From positions 1-8,394 of the forward strand of contig CAAGQE010000275.1 in NCBI GenBank assembly GCA_900772035.1: DNA of 8,394 nt. Reading direction: 5' to 3'. Both the position numbers and the translations under genes were made by a program. Positions 1-6,199 of the stretch are shown here, one piece after another. This DNA is from Candidatus Gastranaerophilales bacterium (GTDB lineage: Bacteria; Cyanobacteriota; Vampirovibrionia; Gastranaerophilales; Gastranaerophilaceae). Below the pieces are notes generated by a model, which saw nothing but the letters and a program-made list of their open reading frames with translations, was not told the DNA's origin and made no database searches. Every line of letters starts with the position of its first letter. Positions within the stretch are counted from its first letter, which is position 1.

Positions 1-238
1 GAGCAAGTCTGCCGAAATTACAAATTTGTGTATTGCAAAAGGTGTAATTTCCGTTGTTTACCTCACGTCTGAATGCCTTTGCTCTTCTGCCGTTCCAAAC
101 TTTTTCAAAACCGCCGTCTTTAAAAATATTTCCGAAAGTGAAATTATCCGTATATTGCAGGCAGCAGCAATTGACGTTGCCGTTTTCATAAACTTCAACT
201 TCTGTAAATGGTGCCATACAGATAGGTTTCTTGTTCAT
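1..238 (-). CDS. SPASM-domain (Fe-S binding) protein, N-terminal part, cut by window edge
   Basis: Reading the minus strand from an ATG at 238 gives 79 codons with no stop, starting MNKKPICMAPF and running off the left edge. The pattern is that of a SPASM/Fe-S domain of radical-SAM-associated proteins: Cys7 in a C-x-x-P-F motif, then 'NGNVNCCC' (Cys24-26), 'FGNIF' (35-39), 'VWNGRR' (47-52) and a C-x4-C pair (Cys68, Cys73). In this family the cysteines ligate an auxiliary 4Fe-4S cluster. No radical-SAM CxxxCxxC motif is visible in the part present, so it could be a stand-alone SPASM protein or have its other domains outside the window. The start is supported by a GAGAAAG-like Shine-Dalgarno (SD) sequence about 5 nt upstream; an in-frame GTG 45 nt further up is possible but less likely. 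The gene is divergent from udp. Function and substrate are unknown. Confidence 0.72.
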   Translation of the reverse strand, partial: MNKKPICMAPFTEVEVYENGNVNCCCLQYTDNFTFGNIFKDGGFEKVWNGRRAKAFRREVNNGNYTFCNTQICNFGRLA

Positions 239-418
239 AACAGCTTTCTCAATATTGCCAATTACAATATACCGAAAATGCACTTATTGTACAATAGAAA
301 TTTGAAAATAATAAGATATTTAAATTTCTAAATACTTAATCTACTTGCATTTTGAAATTGAATTTATATAATCGATATATCATGTTGTGTTATTAAAAAA
401 GAATAAGAGGGTGTTTTT
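239..418. other. Divergent intergenic region between SPASM gene and udp
   Basis: This AT-rich spacer of about 180 bp separates two divergently transcribed genes. It holds a good plus-strand promoter for udp (345-372). For the minus-strand gene there is only a weak -10-like TACAAT (291 to 286, minus) without a convincing -35. I found no coding frame with family signals, no strong hairpin and no riboswitch-like structure. Confidence 0.5.
345..372 (+). promoter_or_regulatory. Predicted sigma70-type promoter of udp
   Basis: A -35-like TTGCAT (345-350) and a perfect -10 TATAAT (367-372) are separated by 16 bp. Transcription would start near 379, giving a leader of about 40 nt before the udp ATG at 419. 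An SD-like AGAGGG lies at 406-411. The call rests on sequence match and position only. Confidence 0.6.
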
Positions 419-1192
419 ATGCAAAAATTAGAAAAACAATTCCACATTCATTGTGTTGAAGGCGATGTTGGACGTTATGTAATTCTTCCGGGCGACCCCG
501 GCAGATGCGAATCAATTGCAAAATTGTTCGATAATCCGCATCACGTGGCTCAAAACAGAGAATATAACATCTATACAGGCACATTGCTCGGCGAAAAAGT
601 CAGCGTATGTTCAACAGGTATTGGCGGTCCTTCAGCATCAATCGCTATGGAAGAACTCCACAATATCGGTGCTGATACGTTTATCAGAACAGGTACTTGC
701 GGCGGTATTGATTTAGATGTTCAATCAGGCGATATCGTTGTTGCAACAGGCGCAATCAGATTTGAACACACTTCAATGGAATATGCTCCGATTGAATATC
801 CTGCAGTTGCAAACTTGGATATTACAATTGCACTTCGTCAAGCAGCACTCGCAATGGGCAAAACAACTCACACAGGCGTTGTTCAATGTAAAGATGCATT
901 TTACGGTCAACACAGCCCTGCAAAAATGCCCGTTTCATACGAACTTCTCCAAAAATGGGAAGCTTGGAAACGTTTAGGCGTTAAGGCTTCAGAAATGGAA
1001 TCAGCAGCATTGTTCGTAGTTGCAGATGCTCTCAAATGCCGTTGCGGTTCTTGCTTCCACGTAATTTGGAACCAAGAAAGAGAAGCAGCAGGCTTGGATC
1101 AAAAGATGAGCGAAGATACTTCATCATCAGTAAAAGTTGCTGTTGATGCTTTGAAAATCATCATCGAACAAGACAGAGCAGCAAAGAAATAG
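419..1192 (+). CDS. udp: Uridine phosphorylase
   Basis: A cytosolic nucleoside phosphorylase (NP-I family, 257 aa, normal length) that reversibly splits uridine with phosphate into uracil and ribose-1-phosphate for pyrimidine salvage. Phosphate-site residues match E. coli Udp: Gly25 and Arg29 in 'PGDPGR', Arg47 in 'NREY', and Arg90/Thr93 in 'RTGTCGG'. '[16 protein letters not shown]' (65-80) is a family hallmark, and 'SEMES' (191-195) supplies the Met/Glu pair that binds ribose. The uracil-recognition region reads 'FYGQHSP' (161-167), keeping the Gln (164), but the E. coli Arg of Q-x-R is not present at the same spacing. This variant is, to my recollection, usual in the Clostridia/Fusobacteria-type Udp, so uridine is still the likely substrate, though a broader nucleoside range is possible. 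The gene is monocistronic: its own promoter precedes it and a strong terminator follows 20 bp after the stop. Codon choice looks more C-ending (TTC, AAC, CAC) than in neighbours, which may reflect high expression; this was not computed. Confidence 0.93.
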   Translation: MQKLEKQFHIHCVEGDVGRYVILPGDPGRCESIAKLFDNPHHVAQNREYNIYTGTLLGEKVSVCSTGIGGPSASIAMEELHNIGADTFIRTGTCGGIDLDVQSGDIVVATGAIRFEHTSMEYAPIEYPAVANLDITIALRQAALAMGKTTHTGVVQCKDAFYGQHSPAKMPVSYELLQKWEAWKRLGVKASEMESAALFVVADALKCRCGSCFHVIWNQEREAAGLDQKMSEDTSSSVKVAVDALKIIIEQDRAAKK

Positions 1193-1211
1193 TTGCATAA
1201 AACTTGAAATA

Positions 1212-1243
1212 AAAAAGGGATTGCCGAAAGGTAGTCCCTTTTT
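1212..1243 (+). terminator. Intrinsic terminator of udp
   Basis: A 14-bp stem pairs 1212-1225 with 1230-1243. All positions pair, including two G-U wobbles, and the stem is closed by a GAAA (GNRA) tetraloop at 1226-1229. The 3' arm ends in TTTTT. It lies 20 bp after the udp stop and before the next gene, so the uracil-DNA glycosylase gene needs its own promoter. Confidence 0.9.
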
Positions 1244-1251
1244 GTTTGGTA

Positions 1252-1257
1252 TATAAT
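1252..1257 (+). promoter_or_regulatory. Possible -10 element for the uracil-DNA glycosylase gene
   Basis: A perfect TATAAT lies 20 bp upstream of the ATG at 1278 and just after the udp terminator. There is no recognisable -35 at normal spacing, because that position falls inside the terminator stem. The predicted transcript would have a leader of about 14 nt carrying the weak SD-like GTGAG (1269-1273). Confidence 0.35.
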
Positions 1258-1277
1258 CAACTCAAAAGTGAGAATTT

Positions 1278-1853
1278 ATGCAAAAAGAACTTGATGAAAT
1301 TAAACAAAAATGCTTGAATTGCCAAGGCTGCGATCTTGCAAAAAGCAGGACAAACGTTGTCTTTTCCGACGGGGTTCCCAATCACAAAATTATGCTTATC
1401 GGAGAAGCCCCCGGATATTGGGAAGATGTGAAAGGTATTCCATTTGTGGGAAAAGCAGGTCAACTGTTGGATAAAATCCTTGCATCTGTTGGCTTTACGA
1501 GAAAAGATATTTATATTTGCAATACAATCAAATGCCGTCCGCCCGAAAATAGAAATCCCTTGCCCGAAGAAAAACAGGCTTGTTATAAATATTTGGAAAA
1601 ACAACTCGATATTTTGAGACCCAAAATCATTCTTGTATGCGGAAATGTCGCACTTAACACCATGTTGCCCGCAGAGCGCGGAATAACAAGAGCGAGAGGA
1701 AAATGGTTCGACGGACCTTACGGTGCAAAAATGATGCCGATTTTCCACCCGTCTTATCTTTTGCGAAATGATTCAAGACAAAAGGGCAGTCCGAAATGGC
1801 TTATGTGGCAAGACATTCAAGAAATCAGACGAGTTTATGATACGCTCGACTAG
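1278..1853 (+). CDS. Uracil-DNA glycosylase, family 4 (Fe-S type)
   Basis: This 191-aa protein removes uracil from DNA to start base-excision repair. It has the family-4 (UDGa) layout. The 4Fe-4S cysteines are Cys15/Cys18 near the N-terminus (Cys12 is an extra nearby candidate), then Cys86 and Cys102. The active-site motif I 'GEAPG' (42-46) is followed by 'PFVGKAGQLL' (55-64). 'CRPPENRNP' (86-94) is diagnostic of the family, and motif II is 'HPSYLL' (157-162), whose His contacts the uracil O2. Length is typical for the short bacterial members, which lack the long N-terminal extension found in DNA-polymerase-related forms. It stands alone between the udp terminator and a convergent small membrane gene, and the two stop codons overlap by 4 bp (1850-1853). 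No terminator of its own is visible, so its transcript probably runs into the antisense of the downstream gene. Confidence 0.93.
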   Translation: MQKELDEIKQKCLNCQGCDLAKSRTNVVFSDGVPNHKIMLIGEAPGYWEDVKGIPFVGKAGQLLDKILASVGFTRKDIYICNTIKCRPPENRNPLPEEKQACYKYLEKQLDILRPKIILVCGNVALNTMLPAERGITRARGKWFDGPYGAKMMPIFHPSYLLRNDSRQKGSPKWLMWQDIQEIRRVYDTLD

Positions 1854-2056
1854 CCTCTAATGTCCTTATCCTCGTACATTAAAGCCCAAATTAGCGCGCC
1901 AACCCAACCGATGAGCGTCATCCCGAAAAAGAGGTTTAAAAGAAAAATCGGCAACGTATTTTTTTTGTTACGCAAAACGGCAAGGATTGTCGGCAAAAAG
2001 TAACCGAATATTGCCAAAACTATTACAAATGTTAGTGAAAATGCGATAAAAAACAT
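1850..2056 (-). CDS. Small two-helix membrane protein, superinfection-immunity family (Imm-like)
   Basis: A 68-aa protein with two hydrophobic helices: roughly residues 4-28, containing 'GYFLPTILAVL', and 36-60, containing 'FLLNLFFGMTLIGWVGALIWAL' in two parts. They are joined by a short basic loop (RNKKN, 29-33), and the tail is charged (YEDKDIRG). This matches the superinfection-immunity domain family named after phage T4 Imm, with its 'YFLPTI...' and 'NlflGWTliGWv.aLiWAl' signature; here the usual Trp before Thr is Met46. T4 Imm blocks DNA entry of superinfecting phage at the inner membrane. Chromosomal members of this family are widespread and mostly untested, so that function is only inferred. 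A perfect GGAGGG SD (2060-2065) sits 3 nt before the ATG. A candidate promoter lies just upstream. The 3' end overlaps the convergent glycosylase gene. Confidence 0.85.
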   Translation of the reverse strand: MFFIAFSLTFVIVLAIFGYFLPTILAVLRNKKNTLPIFLLNLFFGMTLIGWVGALIWALMYEDKDIRG

Positions 2057-2079
2057 AATCCCTCCGATGAGTCATTTGG

Positions 2080-2108
2080 ATTTTATCAAAATTTCAGACC
2101 GTTTTCAA
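2080..2108 (-). promoter_or_regulatory. Predicted promoter of the Imm-like gene
   Basis: On the minus strand TTGAAA (2108 to 2103) and TAAAAT (2085 to 2080) are separated by exactly 17 bp. The element lies wholly in the 67-bp gap after the acid-sugar kinase stop codon, and predicts a leader of about 17 nt that contains the GGAGGG SD. It suggests the small gene can be expressed independently of the upstream kinase gene. Confidence 0.55.
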
Positions 2109-2123
2109 CCTCTTGTTCGGCAG

Positions 2124-3431
2124 TTATTCAAAATCTTTCTCAAAATATTTGAGAACTTCGACCATCGTATTGGTGTTTCCGAGGTTTCCTGATTTTGTAA
2201 CGATAAATCTTGATTCCAAATCAGCGCAAAGCGGAATAGCAGTAGCGACCGCATCAACGATTTGTAAGCAGAAAATGCCGAGTGCTTCAAGACATTTGTA
2301 GGAAGTTTCGCCGCCGATTGTGATTAAAATTACATCTTTTTGAGACATAATTACCTGCGTAATTGACGCGAGATAATCGCAAATCATTGATATAAAGGCT
2401 TCTCTTGAAATTTCTTTTTCAAAAAGCATAACTGTTATCGCATCGGGGTTTGAAAATAATGCCGAAGTATGAATAACGACGGTATTTTTCTTCACCAGAT
2501 TTTTGACCGCGCGCTCAATAATATCGTCCTGTTCGGAGCCTAAAATCTGTTCGGGTGTGATTTCAATGAAATAAGTATCTTCAATATTTTCATCAGACTC
2601 AAGACGTTTGATTTGAGTGGCTGCAAGGTCTGTTGCAGAACCCGAAACTACGAGTTTCGGAAGTTCGGGAATGGATTTTGAAATTCTGTGGTATTTTGCT
2701 TCGGGGAAAATCACGTCGCAAAACGCTTGTGCCGCGCCTGCCGAACCGCAAGTTAAAATTCTTGTATTACATTTTTTGATAGCCAAAACGACTTGTTCGA
2801 TATCAACGGATGAGACCGCATCTGCCACGATTAACTTTTTACCTTGACAAATAAGTTCGTTCAACTTAGCTAAAATCGGTCCTGCGCCTTGTTTTACGGT
2901 GTTAAGTTCAATAAGAGCAACCGAGTCTTTTTCTTCTTGCGGCAAACCGTATCTCAAAACAGTCGGGATGTGCGATTCGTAAATCGGAGCTTGCGGATCG
3001 CGGGCAAATTCGGTTCTTTCGATAGGAATACCTTTCAAAAGGTGATAACCGCCGACAGTAATGCGACCTTCATTCGGAAAAGCGGGCATAATGACCGCCG
3101 CTTCATAATCGCTGGCTTCAAAAATACCCATGATTTCCATTGCAATATTGCCGCGAATTGTCGAGTCAATTTTTTTGTACAGATGCTCAACGTTTAAGTT
3201 CGCCAAAACTGCCTTTGTTGCAGCCTTTGCACGTTCTCTTGCATCTTCGGGTTCAATAGTTCTGCTCTCTGTTGAAACAGCCCAAACTTGCGTGTGAGCA
3301 AGCGCTTGAGGGATTTCTTTGTAGTTCGTCAAAATTTGTGTTGAGCAACCTTTAAGGTGAAATTGTAATGCCGTATCGTTTGCGCCGGTAAGGTCATCCG
3401 CCAAAATAGCGACACCGTCTGTAAGTATCAT
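2124..3431 (-). CDS. Four-carbon acid sugar kinase family protein (DUF1537)
   Basis: A 435-aa two-domain protein of the DUF1537 family, whose characterised members phosphorylate D-threonate, D-erythronate or 3-oxo-tetronate at C4 using ATP. N-terminal substrate-domain signatures are 'ILADDLTGANDTA' (9-21), 'STESR' (53-57) and 'KKIDSTIRGN' (86-95). C-terminal nucleotide-domain signatures are 'SGSATDLAATQI', 'TIGGETSYKCL' (GGETS at 373-377) and 'VTKSGNLGN' (411-419). Length is typical and both domains are complete. The exact substrate cannot be read from the sequence: the usual partners (PdxA2-type dehydrogenase, OtnI isomerase, OtnC decarboxylase, dehydrogenase or aldolase) are absent here. 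Instead it follows ssb with a 2-bp gap, and its SD (GGAG) lies inside the ssb tail, so translation is probably coupled to ssb. No terminator follows the stop. Confidence 0.87.
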   Translation of the reverse strand: MILTDGVAILADDLTGANDTALQFHLKGCSTQILTNYKEIPQALAHTQVWAVSTESRTIEPEDARERAKAATKAVLANLNVEHLYKKIDSTIRGNIAMEIMGIFEASDYEAAVIMPAFPNEGRITVGGYHLLKGIPIERTEFARDPQAPIYESHIPTVLRYGLPQEEKDSVALIELNTVKQGAGPILAKLNELICQGKKLIVADAVSSVDIEQVVLAIKKCNTRILTCGSAGAAQAFCDVIFPEAKYHRISKSIPELPKLVVSGSATDLAATQIKRLESDENIEDTYFIEITPEQILGSEQDDIIERAVKNLVKKNTVVIHTSALFSNPDAITVMLFEKEISREAFISMICDYLASITQVIMSQKDVILITIGGETSYKCLEALGIFCLQIVDAVATAIPLCADLESRFIVTKSGNLGNTNTMVEVLKYFEKDFE

Positions 3432-3433
3432 CG

Positions 3434-3760
3434 TTAGTTATTCTCCGACTTTTTACCCAACAATCTGATTTGAGTGGCATTAATAATGTAATAGTTGTTT
3501 TCTCTACCGTCTTTACCCGTGTATTTGTTGACGTTAAGACGACCTTCGAGCCACATCAATGAACCTTTTTTGATGTATTCGCATGCGAACTCAGCCGTTT
3601 TGTCCCAAGTTTCAATGTTGAACCAATCGGTTACTTCGCCTTTTGTTTTTGAATCCCATCTTGAGACTGCTAATGAAAATGATGCTTTGCATTTTCCTGA
3701 TTCAAAATATTTAATTTCCGCATCTTTGCCGGCACGACCGACTGCTAAAACTGAGTTCAT
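3434..3760 (-). CDS. ssb: Single-stranded DNA-binding protein (short, tail-less)
   Basis: A 108-aa single OB-fold protein that binds ssDNA in replication and repair. The N-terminus 'MNSVLAVGRAGKDAEIKYF' follows the SSB consensus, with 'SGKCKASFSLAVSRW' (21-35), 'DWFNIETW' (45-52, aromatic DNA-stacking residues) and 'GSLMWLEGRLNVNKYTGKDG' after it. It ends 'LLGKKSENN' immediately after the last beta strand. There is no disordered linker and no acidic D-D-D-x-P-F tip, which in typical SSBs recruits partner proteins. It could therefore be a secondary SSB or a lineage-specific short form. The SD AAGGA (3772 to 3768) is 7 nt from the ATG. It is the first gene of a unit with the downstream kinase, behind its own candidate promoter. 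Confidence 0.92.
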   Translation of the reverse strand: MNSVLAVGRAGKDAEIKYFESGKCKASFSLAVSRWDSKTKGEVTDWFNIETWDKTAEFACEYIKKGSLMWLEGRLNVNKYTGKDGRENNYYIINATQIRLLGKKSENN

Positions 3761-3790
3761 TTCTTAATCCTTATATGAATATCTTGAAAT

Positions 3791-3819
3791 ATTATGTGTG
3801 AAAAAATATCTTTTTGCAA
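3791..3819 (-). promoter_or_regulatory. Predicted promoter of ssb-kinase unit
   Basis: On the minus strand TTGCAA (3819 to 3814) and CATAAT (3796 to 3791) are spaced by 17 bp, in the 77-bp gap between the cca stop and the ssb start. The predicted leader is about 24 nt. I found no terminator in this gap, so read-through from cca is also possible. Confidence 0.45.
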
Positions 3820-3837
3820 ATTAATTGAACTTTTGTA

Positions 3838-5268
3838 TTAAGAATGTTGTCGAGCGTGCATATCAAGGACAAATTTCTTAGCCTGTTCAACATCCGTAAT
3901 ATCGCCGTCCAATTGCGCCGCATATACTGCCTTTACGAGTTCTCCGAGTTCCTTTGACTGCTTCAGCCCCGTCAAATCCATTACGTCTTCACCCCTCAAA
4001 AACGGTTCGGGAGAAGCGACTTCGCTATCATATTTATAACATTCTTCGAGCAATGCGGATAATCCGTTGAGATTTTTTTCGACCATCTCATCGGAAATAG
4101 CCTCACCGCGTGCAGATAGCCTGTCTGCTTTTGCCAAAATTATATTGTCCAAAAAGTAAGGTTGAAGTTTTCTGTAATATTTCAGGTAAGCCTTTGAACC
4201 TGCCTTTTCTTGTCCCACAAGTGCTGCGGGGTATATGTGATTTTTTATCATTAATTGCACGTACGCAATCTGTTTTTTGGAAAATTTCAGGCTCTTCAAA
4301 AGCGGTAATGCCTGTTTTGAACCGGCATCATCGTGCATAATAAATCTGTGTCTGCCTGTTTCCTCTTCAATAGTCCACGTTTCGGGCTTTCCGATATCGT
4401 GCAAAAATGCAGCCAATTTCAAATAAGCAATTCGTTTGTGACCGCCGAGTGATTTGTCTTCCAAATTGGCTTTATCCCTTTGAGGAAGGTCGTTGTACAT
4501 ATTTTGAACTTGTCTGAGCGTTTCAATCGAATGTGCGAGCAAATCCAAGTGGTGGTGCGAATTTGGCGGGATTTTTTTTACTTCTTTAATTATTGGAAAG
4601 AGTCTTTCCAATATTCCGCACTCATCAGCCAAAACGAGTGCCGTATCGGTATATTCGCCCTCAAAAAGTTTGACAATCTCTGTATTTACACGCTCTTTGG
4701 CAGGGTTTTCGACAAGACTGCCGTTGTCTTTTATAAAGTTTGTAATTTCTTTGTCTATTTTAAAATTATATTTGGCTGAAAACCTGAAAACACGCAGCAT
4801 TCTAAGAGGGTCGTCAACAAAATTCTTTATATCCGCCGTTCTCAAAATACCGTGTTTATAATCGTCAAAAGCCCCGATATTATCGACAAAGCAGTCGTTC
4901 TTGAGGTCGAAAACCATTGAATTTATTGTTAAATCGCGCCTTAAAATATCTTTATTAAGGTCGTTTTCGAGCATTGCAGAAATGTCGAAATAGTTAGTCT
5001 TATCGGGCATTACGACCCTGTAAATCTGATTGTCTTCATCCAACGGAATAAAGTGTCCGTCAGTTTCCTCGGATATTTTTACCGCCAAATCCCTTGCGAT
5101 ATCAGACTTTACAATTAAATCTCTATCGGGAGAAACCTCGTCCGAGAGCAAATCTCTCAAATATCCGCCAACCAAATAGCACTCAAAATCGCCCACAATC
5201 GGCATTATGAGTTGAATAAACCTGTCGGATTTAACGGAATTGGCAAGTCTTTGTTTTATATCAGTCAT
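3838..5268 (-). CDS. cca: CCA tRNA nucleotidyltransferase with HD domain (class II)
   Basis: This 476-aa enzyme adds or repairs the 3' CCA (or part of it) of tRNAs. The class II nucleotidyltransferase head shows 'LVGGYLRD' (32-39), the metal-binding pair Asp48/Asp50 in 'DRDL', a third acidic residue at Asp95 ('FDIS'), and 'RRDLTINSM' (110-118). The nucleotide-selecting motif usually written EDxxR reads Asp152-Asp153-x-x-Arg156 ('DDPLRMLR'). A C-terminal HD phosphohydrolase domain follows, with His246, 'LHDIGK' (His290/Asp291) and further histidines in 'FIMHDD' and 'IKNHIYP'. Sequence alone does not tell a full CCA-adding enzyme from a CC- or A-adding one, nor from a poly(A) polymerase relative. 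The ATG overlaps the end of rsmE by 8 bp and has an AAGAGGTG SD (5280 to 5273), indicating an rsmE-cca operon with translational coupling. Confidence 0.92.
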   Translation of the reverse strand: MTDIKQRLANSVKSDRFIQLIMPIVGDFECYLVGGYLRDLLSDEVSPDRDLIVKSDIARDLAVKISEETDGHFIPLDEDNQIYRVVMPDKTNYFDISAMLENDLNKDILRRDLTINSMVFDLKNDCFVDNIGAFDDYKHGILRTADIKNFVDDPLRMLRVFRFSAKYNFKIDKEITNFIKDNGSLVENPAKERVNTEIVKLFEGEYTDTALVLADECGILERLFPIIKEVKKIPPNSHHHLDLLAHSIETLRQVQNMYNDLPQRDKANLEDKSLGGHKRIAYLKLAAFLHDIGKPETWTIEEETGRHRFIMHDDAGSKQALPLLKSLKFSKKQIAYVQLMIKNHIYPAALVGQEKAGSKAYLKYYRKLQPYFLDNIILAKADRLSARGEAISDEMVEKNLNGLSALLEECYKYDSEVASPEPFLRGEDVMDLTGLKQSKELGELVKAVYAAQLDGDITDVEQAKKFVLDMHARQHS

Positions 5269-6004
5269 CGGACACCTCTTGTATTATCCCGAAAAGTGCC
5301 GCAGTTAGCGCGGTATCGGCACGCATAATAAGTTTGCCGAGAGAAATTTCAGGAAGGTTAAGTTCTTCAAAAAGTTTAAATTCCCTATCCGAAAAACCGC
5401 CCTCGCAGCCGATTATTGCAAGTATCTTATCCCCCTGTTTATAAGGGTTTTGAGCAAAATATTTTTTTATCCCGAACCCTTTTGCCCGCTCTGAAAATAC
5501 AAGCACCTTATCAAAAGGACTCAGCCCTTCCATTAAAAATTTATCCAAATGAACAGGGGGCAAAACCGTCGGAAAGTCTGCTCTTTCGCATTGTTTGACG
5601 GATTCGTCGGCAATTTTTTGGAATTTATCTGCCTTTGCAAGAATAACCGAGTCTTTCATTGCGCAGTTGTCGGAAATTAGCGGTATTATTGTTTTTGCGC
5701 CGAGTTCGGTTGCTTTTTGCAACGCAGAAAAATCCGCATCCTGTTTAAGTACGCACCTTGCGACGGTAAGGTCGATATCAAGTTCGCGAAAAGACGGATA
5801 TTTATCCTCGATTTTTGCAGTCAAAGATTTTTTATCGGCGGACGTGACAATTCCGACATATTGAATCTTGTTTTGGTCAATGAATTTAACCGTTTCGCCC
5901 ACTTTTACCCGACGAGCGTTTACGAGATGATTGACCGTTTCCTTGTCGGACACGGTAATTATGTCGTTTTTAATACAGTCATTATCAATGAAAAAGTGAG
6001 GCAT
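5261..6004 (-). CDS. rsmE: 16S rRNA (uracil-1498-N3)-methyltransferase
   Basis: RsmE uses S-adenosylmethionine (SAM) to methylate N3 of U1498 in the decoding region of 16S rRNA. From the chosen start the protein has 247 aa, the usual length. It has an N-terminal PUA-like RNA-binding part (about 1-70, 'HLVNARRVKVGE') and a C-terminal SPOUT (trefoil-knot) domain with 'LQKATELGAK', 'ESVKQCERADFP', 'IIGCEGGFSDREF' (GCEGGFS at 199-205) and 'LGKLIMRADTA' (222-232). The Pro of the usual G-P-E-G-G motif is Cys here. I chose the ATG at 6004 because 'MPHFFI' is the conserved RsmE N-terminus. An in-frame ATG at 6022 would add six residues (MVYNKA), but has no SD, while the region between the two contains TATAAT and AAGG. 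It overlaps cca by 8 bp and probably heads that operon. Confidence 0.91.
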   Translation of the reverse strand: MPHFFIDNDCIKNDIITVSDKETVNHLVNARRVKVGETVKFIDQNKIQYVGIVTSADKKSLTAKIEDKYPSFRELDIDLTVARCVLKQDADFSALQKATELGAKTIIPLISDNCAMKDSVILAKADKFQKIADESVKQCERADFPTVLPPVHLDKFLMEGLSPFDKVLVFSERAKGFGIKKYFAQNPYKQGDKILAIIGCEGGFSDREFKLFEELNLPEISLGKLIMRADTALTAALFGIIQEVSDD

Positions 6005-6010
6005 AGCCTT

Positions 6011-6016
6011 ATTATA
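6011..6016 (-). promoter_or_regulatory. Candidate -10 element just upstream of the rsmE start
   Basis: A perfect minus-strand TATAAT ends 6 bp before the favoured rsmE ATG (6004). If used, transcription would start at or within a few nucleotides of the start codon, making the mRNA leaderless or nearly so. The best -35 is a weak TTGTCC at a long 19-bp spacing (6041 to 6036). AT-rich DNA makes chance occurrence plausible. Confidence 0.3.
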
Positions 6017-6023
6017 CACCATG

Positions 6024-6068
6024 TTTTGAAAATTTGGACAAGGTTTGTCTTTTGCTCAAACTTCAAAA
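6024..6068. repeat. Imperfect inverted repeat upstream of rsmE
   Basis: Arm 6024-6036 (TTTTGAAAATTTG) is nearly complementary to 6057-6068 (CAAACTTCAAAA). A smaller nested inverted repeat lies inside: GACAA (6037-6041) and TTGTC (6045-6049) around a GGT loop. It could fold in a longer rsmE leader transcript or act as a protein site, but it is AT-rich and may be chance. Confidence 0.35.
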
Positions 6069-6199
6069 TTTCTGCTTATTCCTGACATATTTTTAATTTA
6101 GAATATGGCAAAATGCGTCTGAGTAAGAGGATTTTCACCGACAAAATTATTATTTTTTCAACATTATTTTTTAGAAAATGTGACCGAAAATTTACAATC

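Noticed and set aside
26..331. Plus-strand open frame of 101 codons at the left edge
   Set aside because: It is antisense to the SPASM-domain gene on the minus strand, which carries clear motifs; the plus-strand product has no recognisable pattern and no good ribosome binding site.
364..380. ATCGAT palindrome overlapping the udp -10 as a possible operator
   Set aside because: Symmetry extends only over six bases; flanks do not pair, so there is no support for an operator.
1257..1748. Minus-strand open frame of 163 codons opposite the uracil-DNA glycosylase gene
   Set aside because: It has no family features, and the opposite strand encodes a full glycosylase with all Fe-S and catalytic motifs.
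2105..2290. Minus-strand open frame of 61 codons overlapping the kinase 3' end
   Set aside because: It is out of frame with the complete DUF1537 kinase and shows no domain signal.
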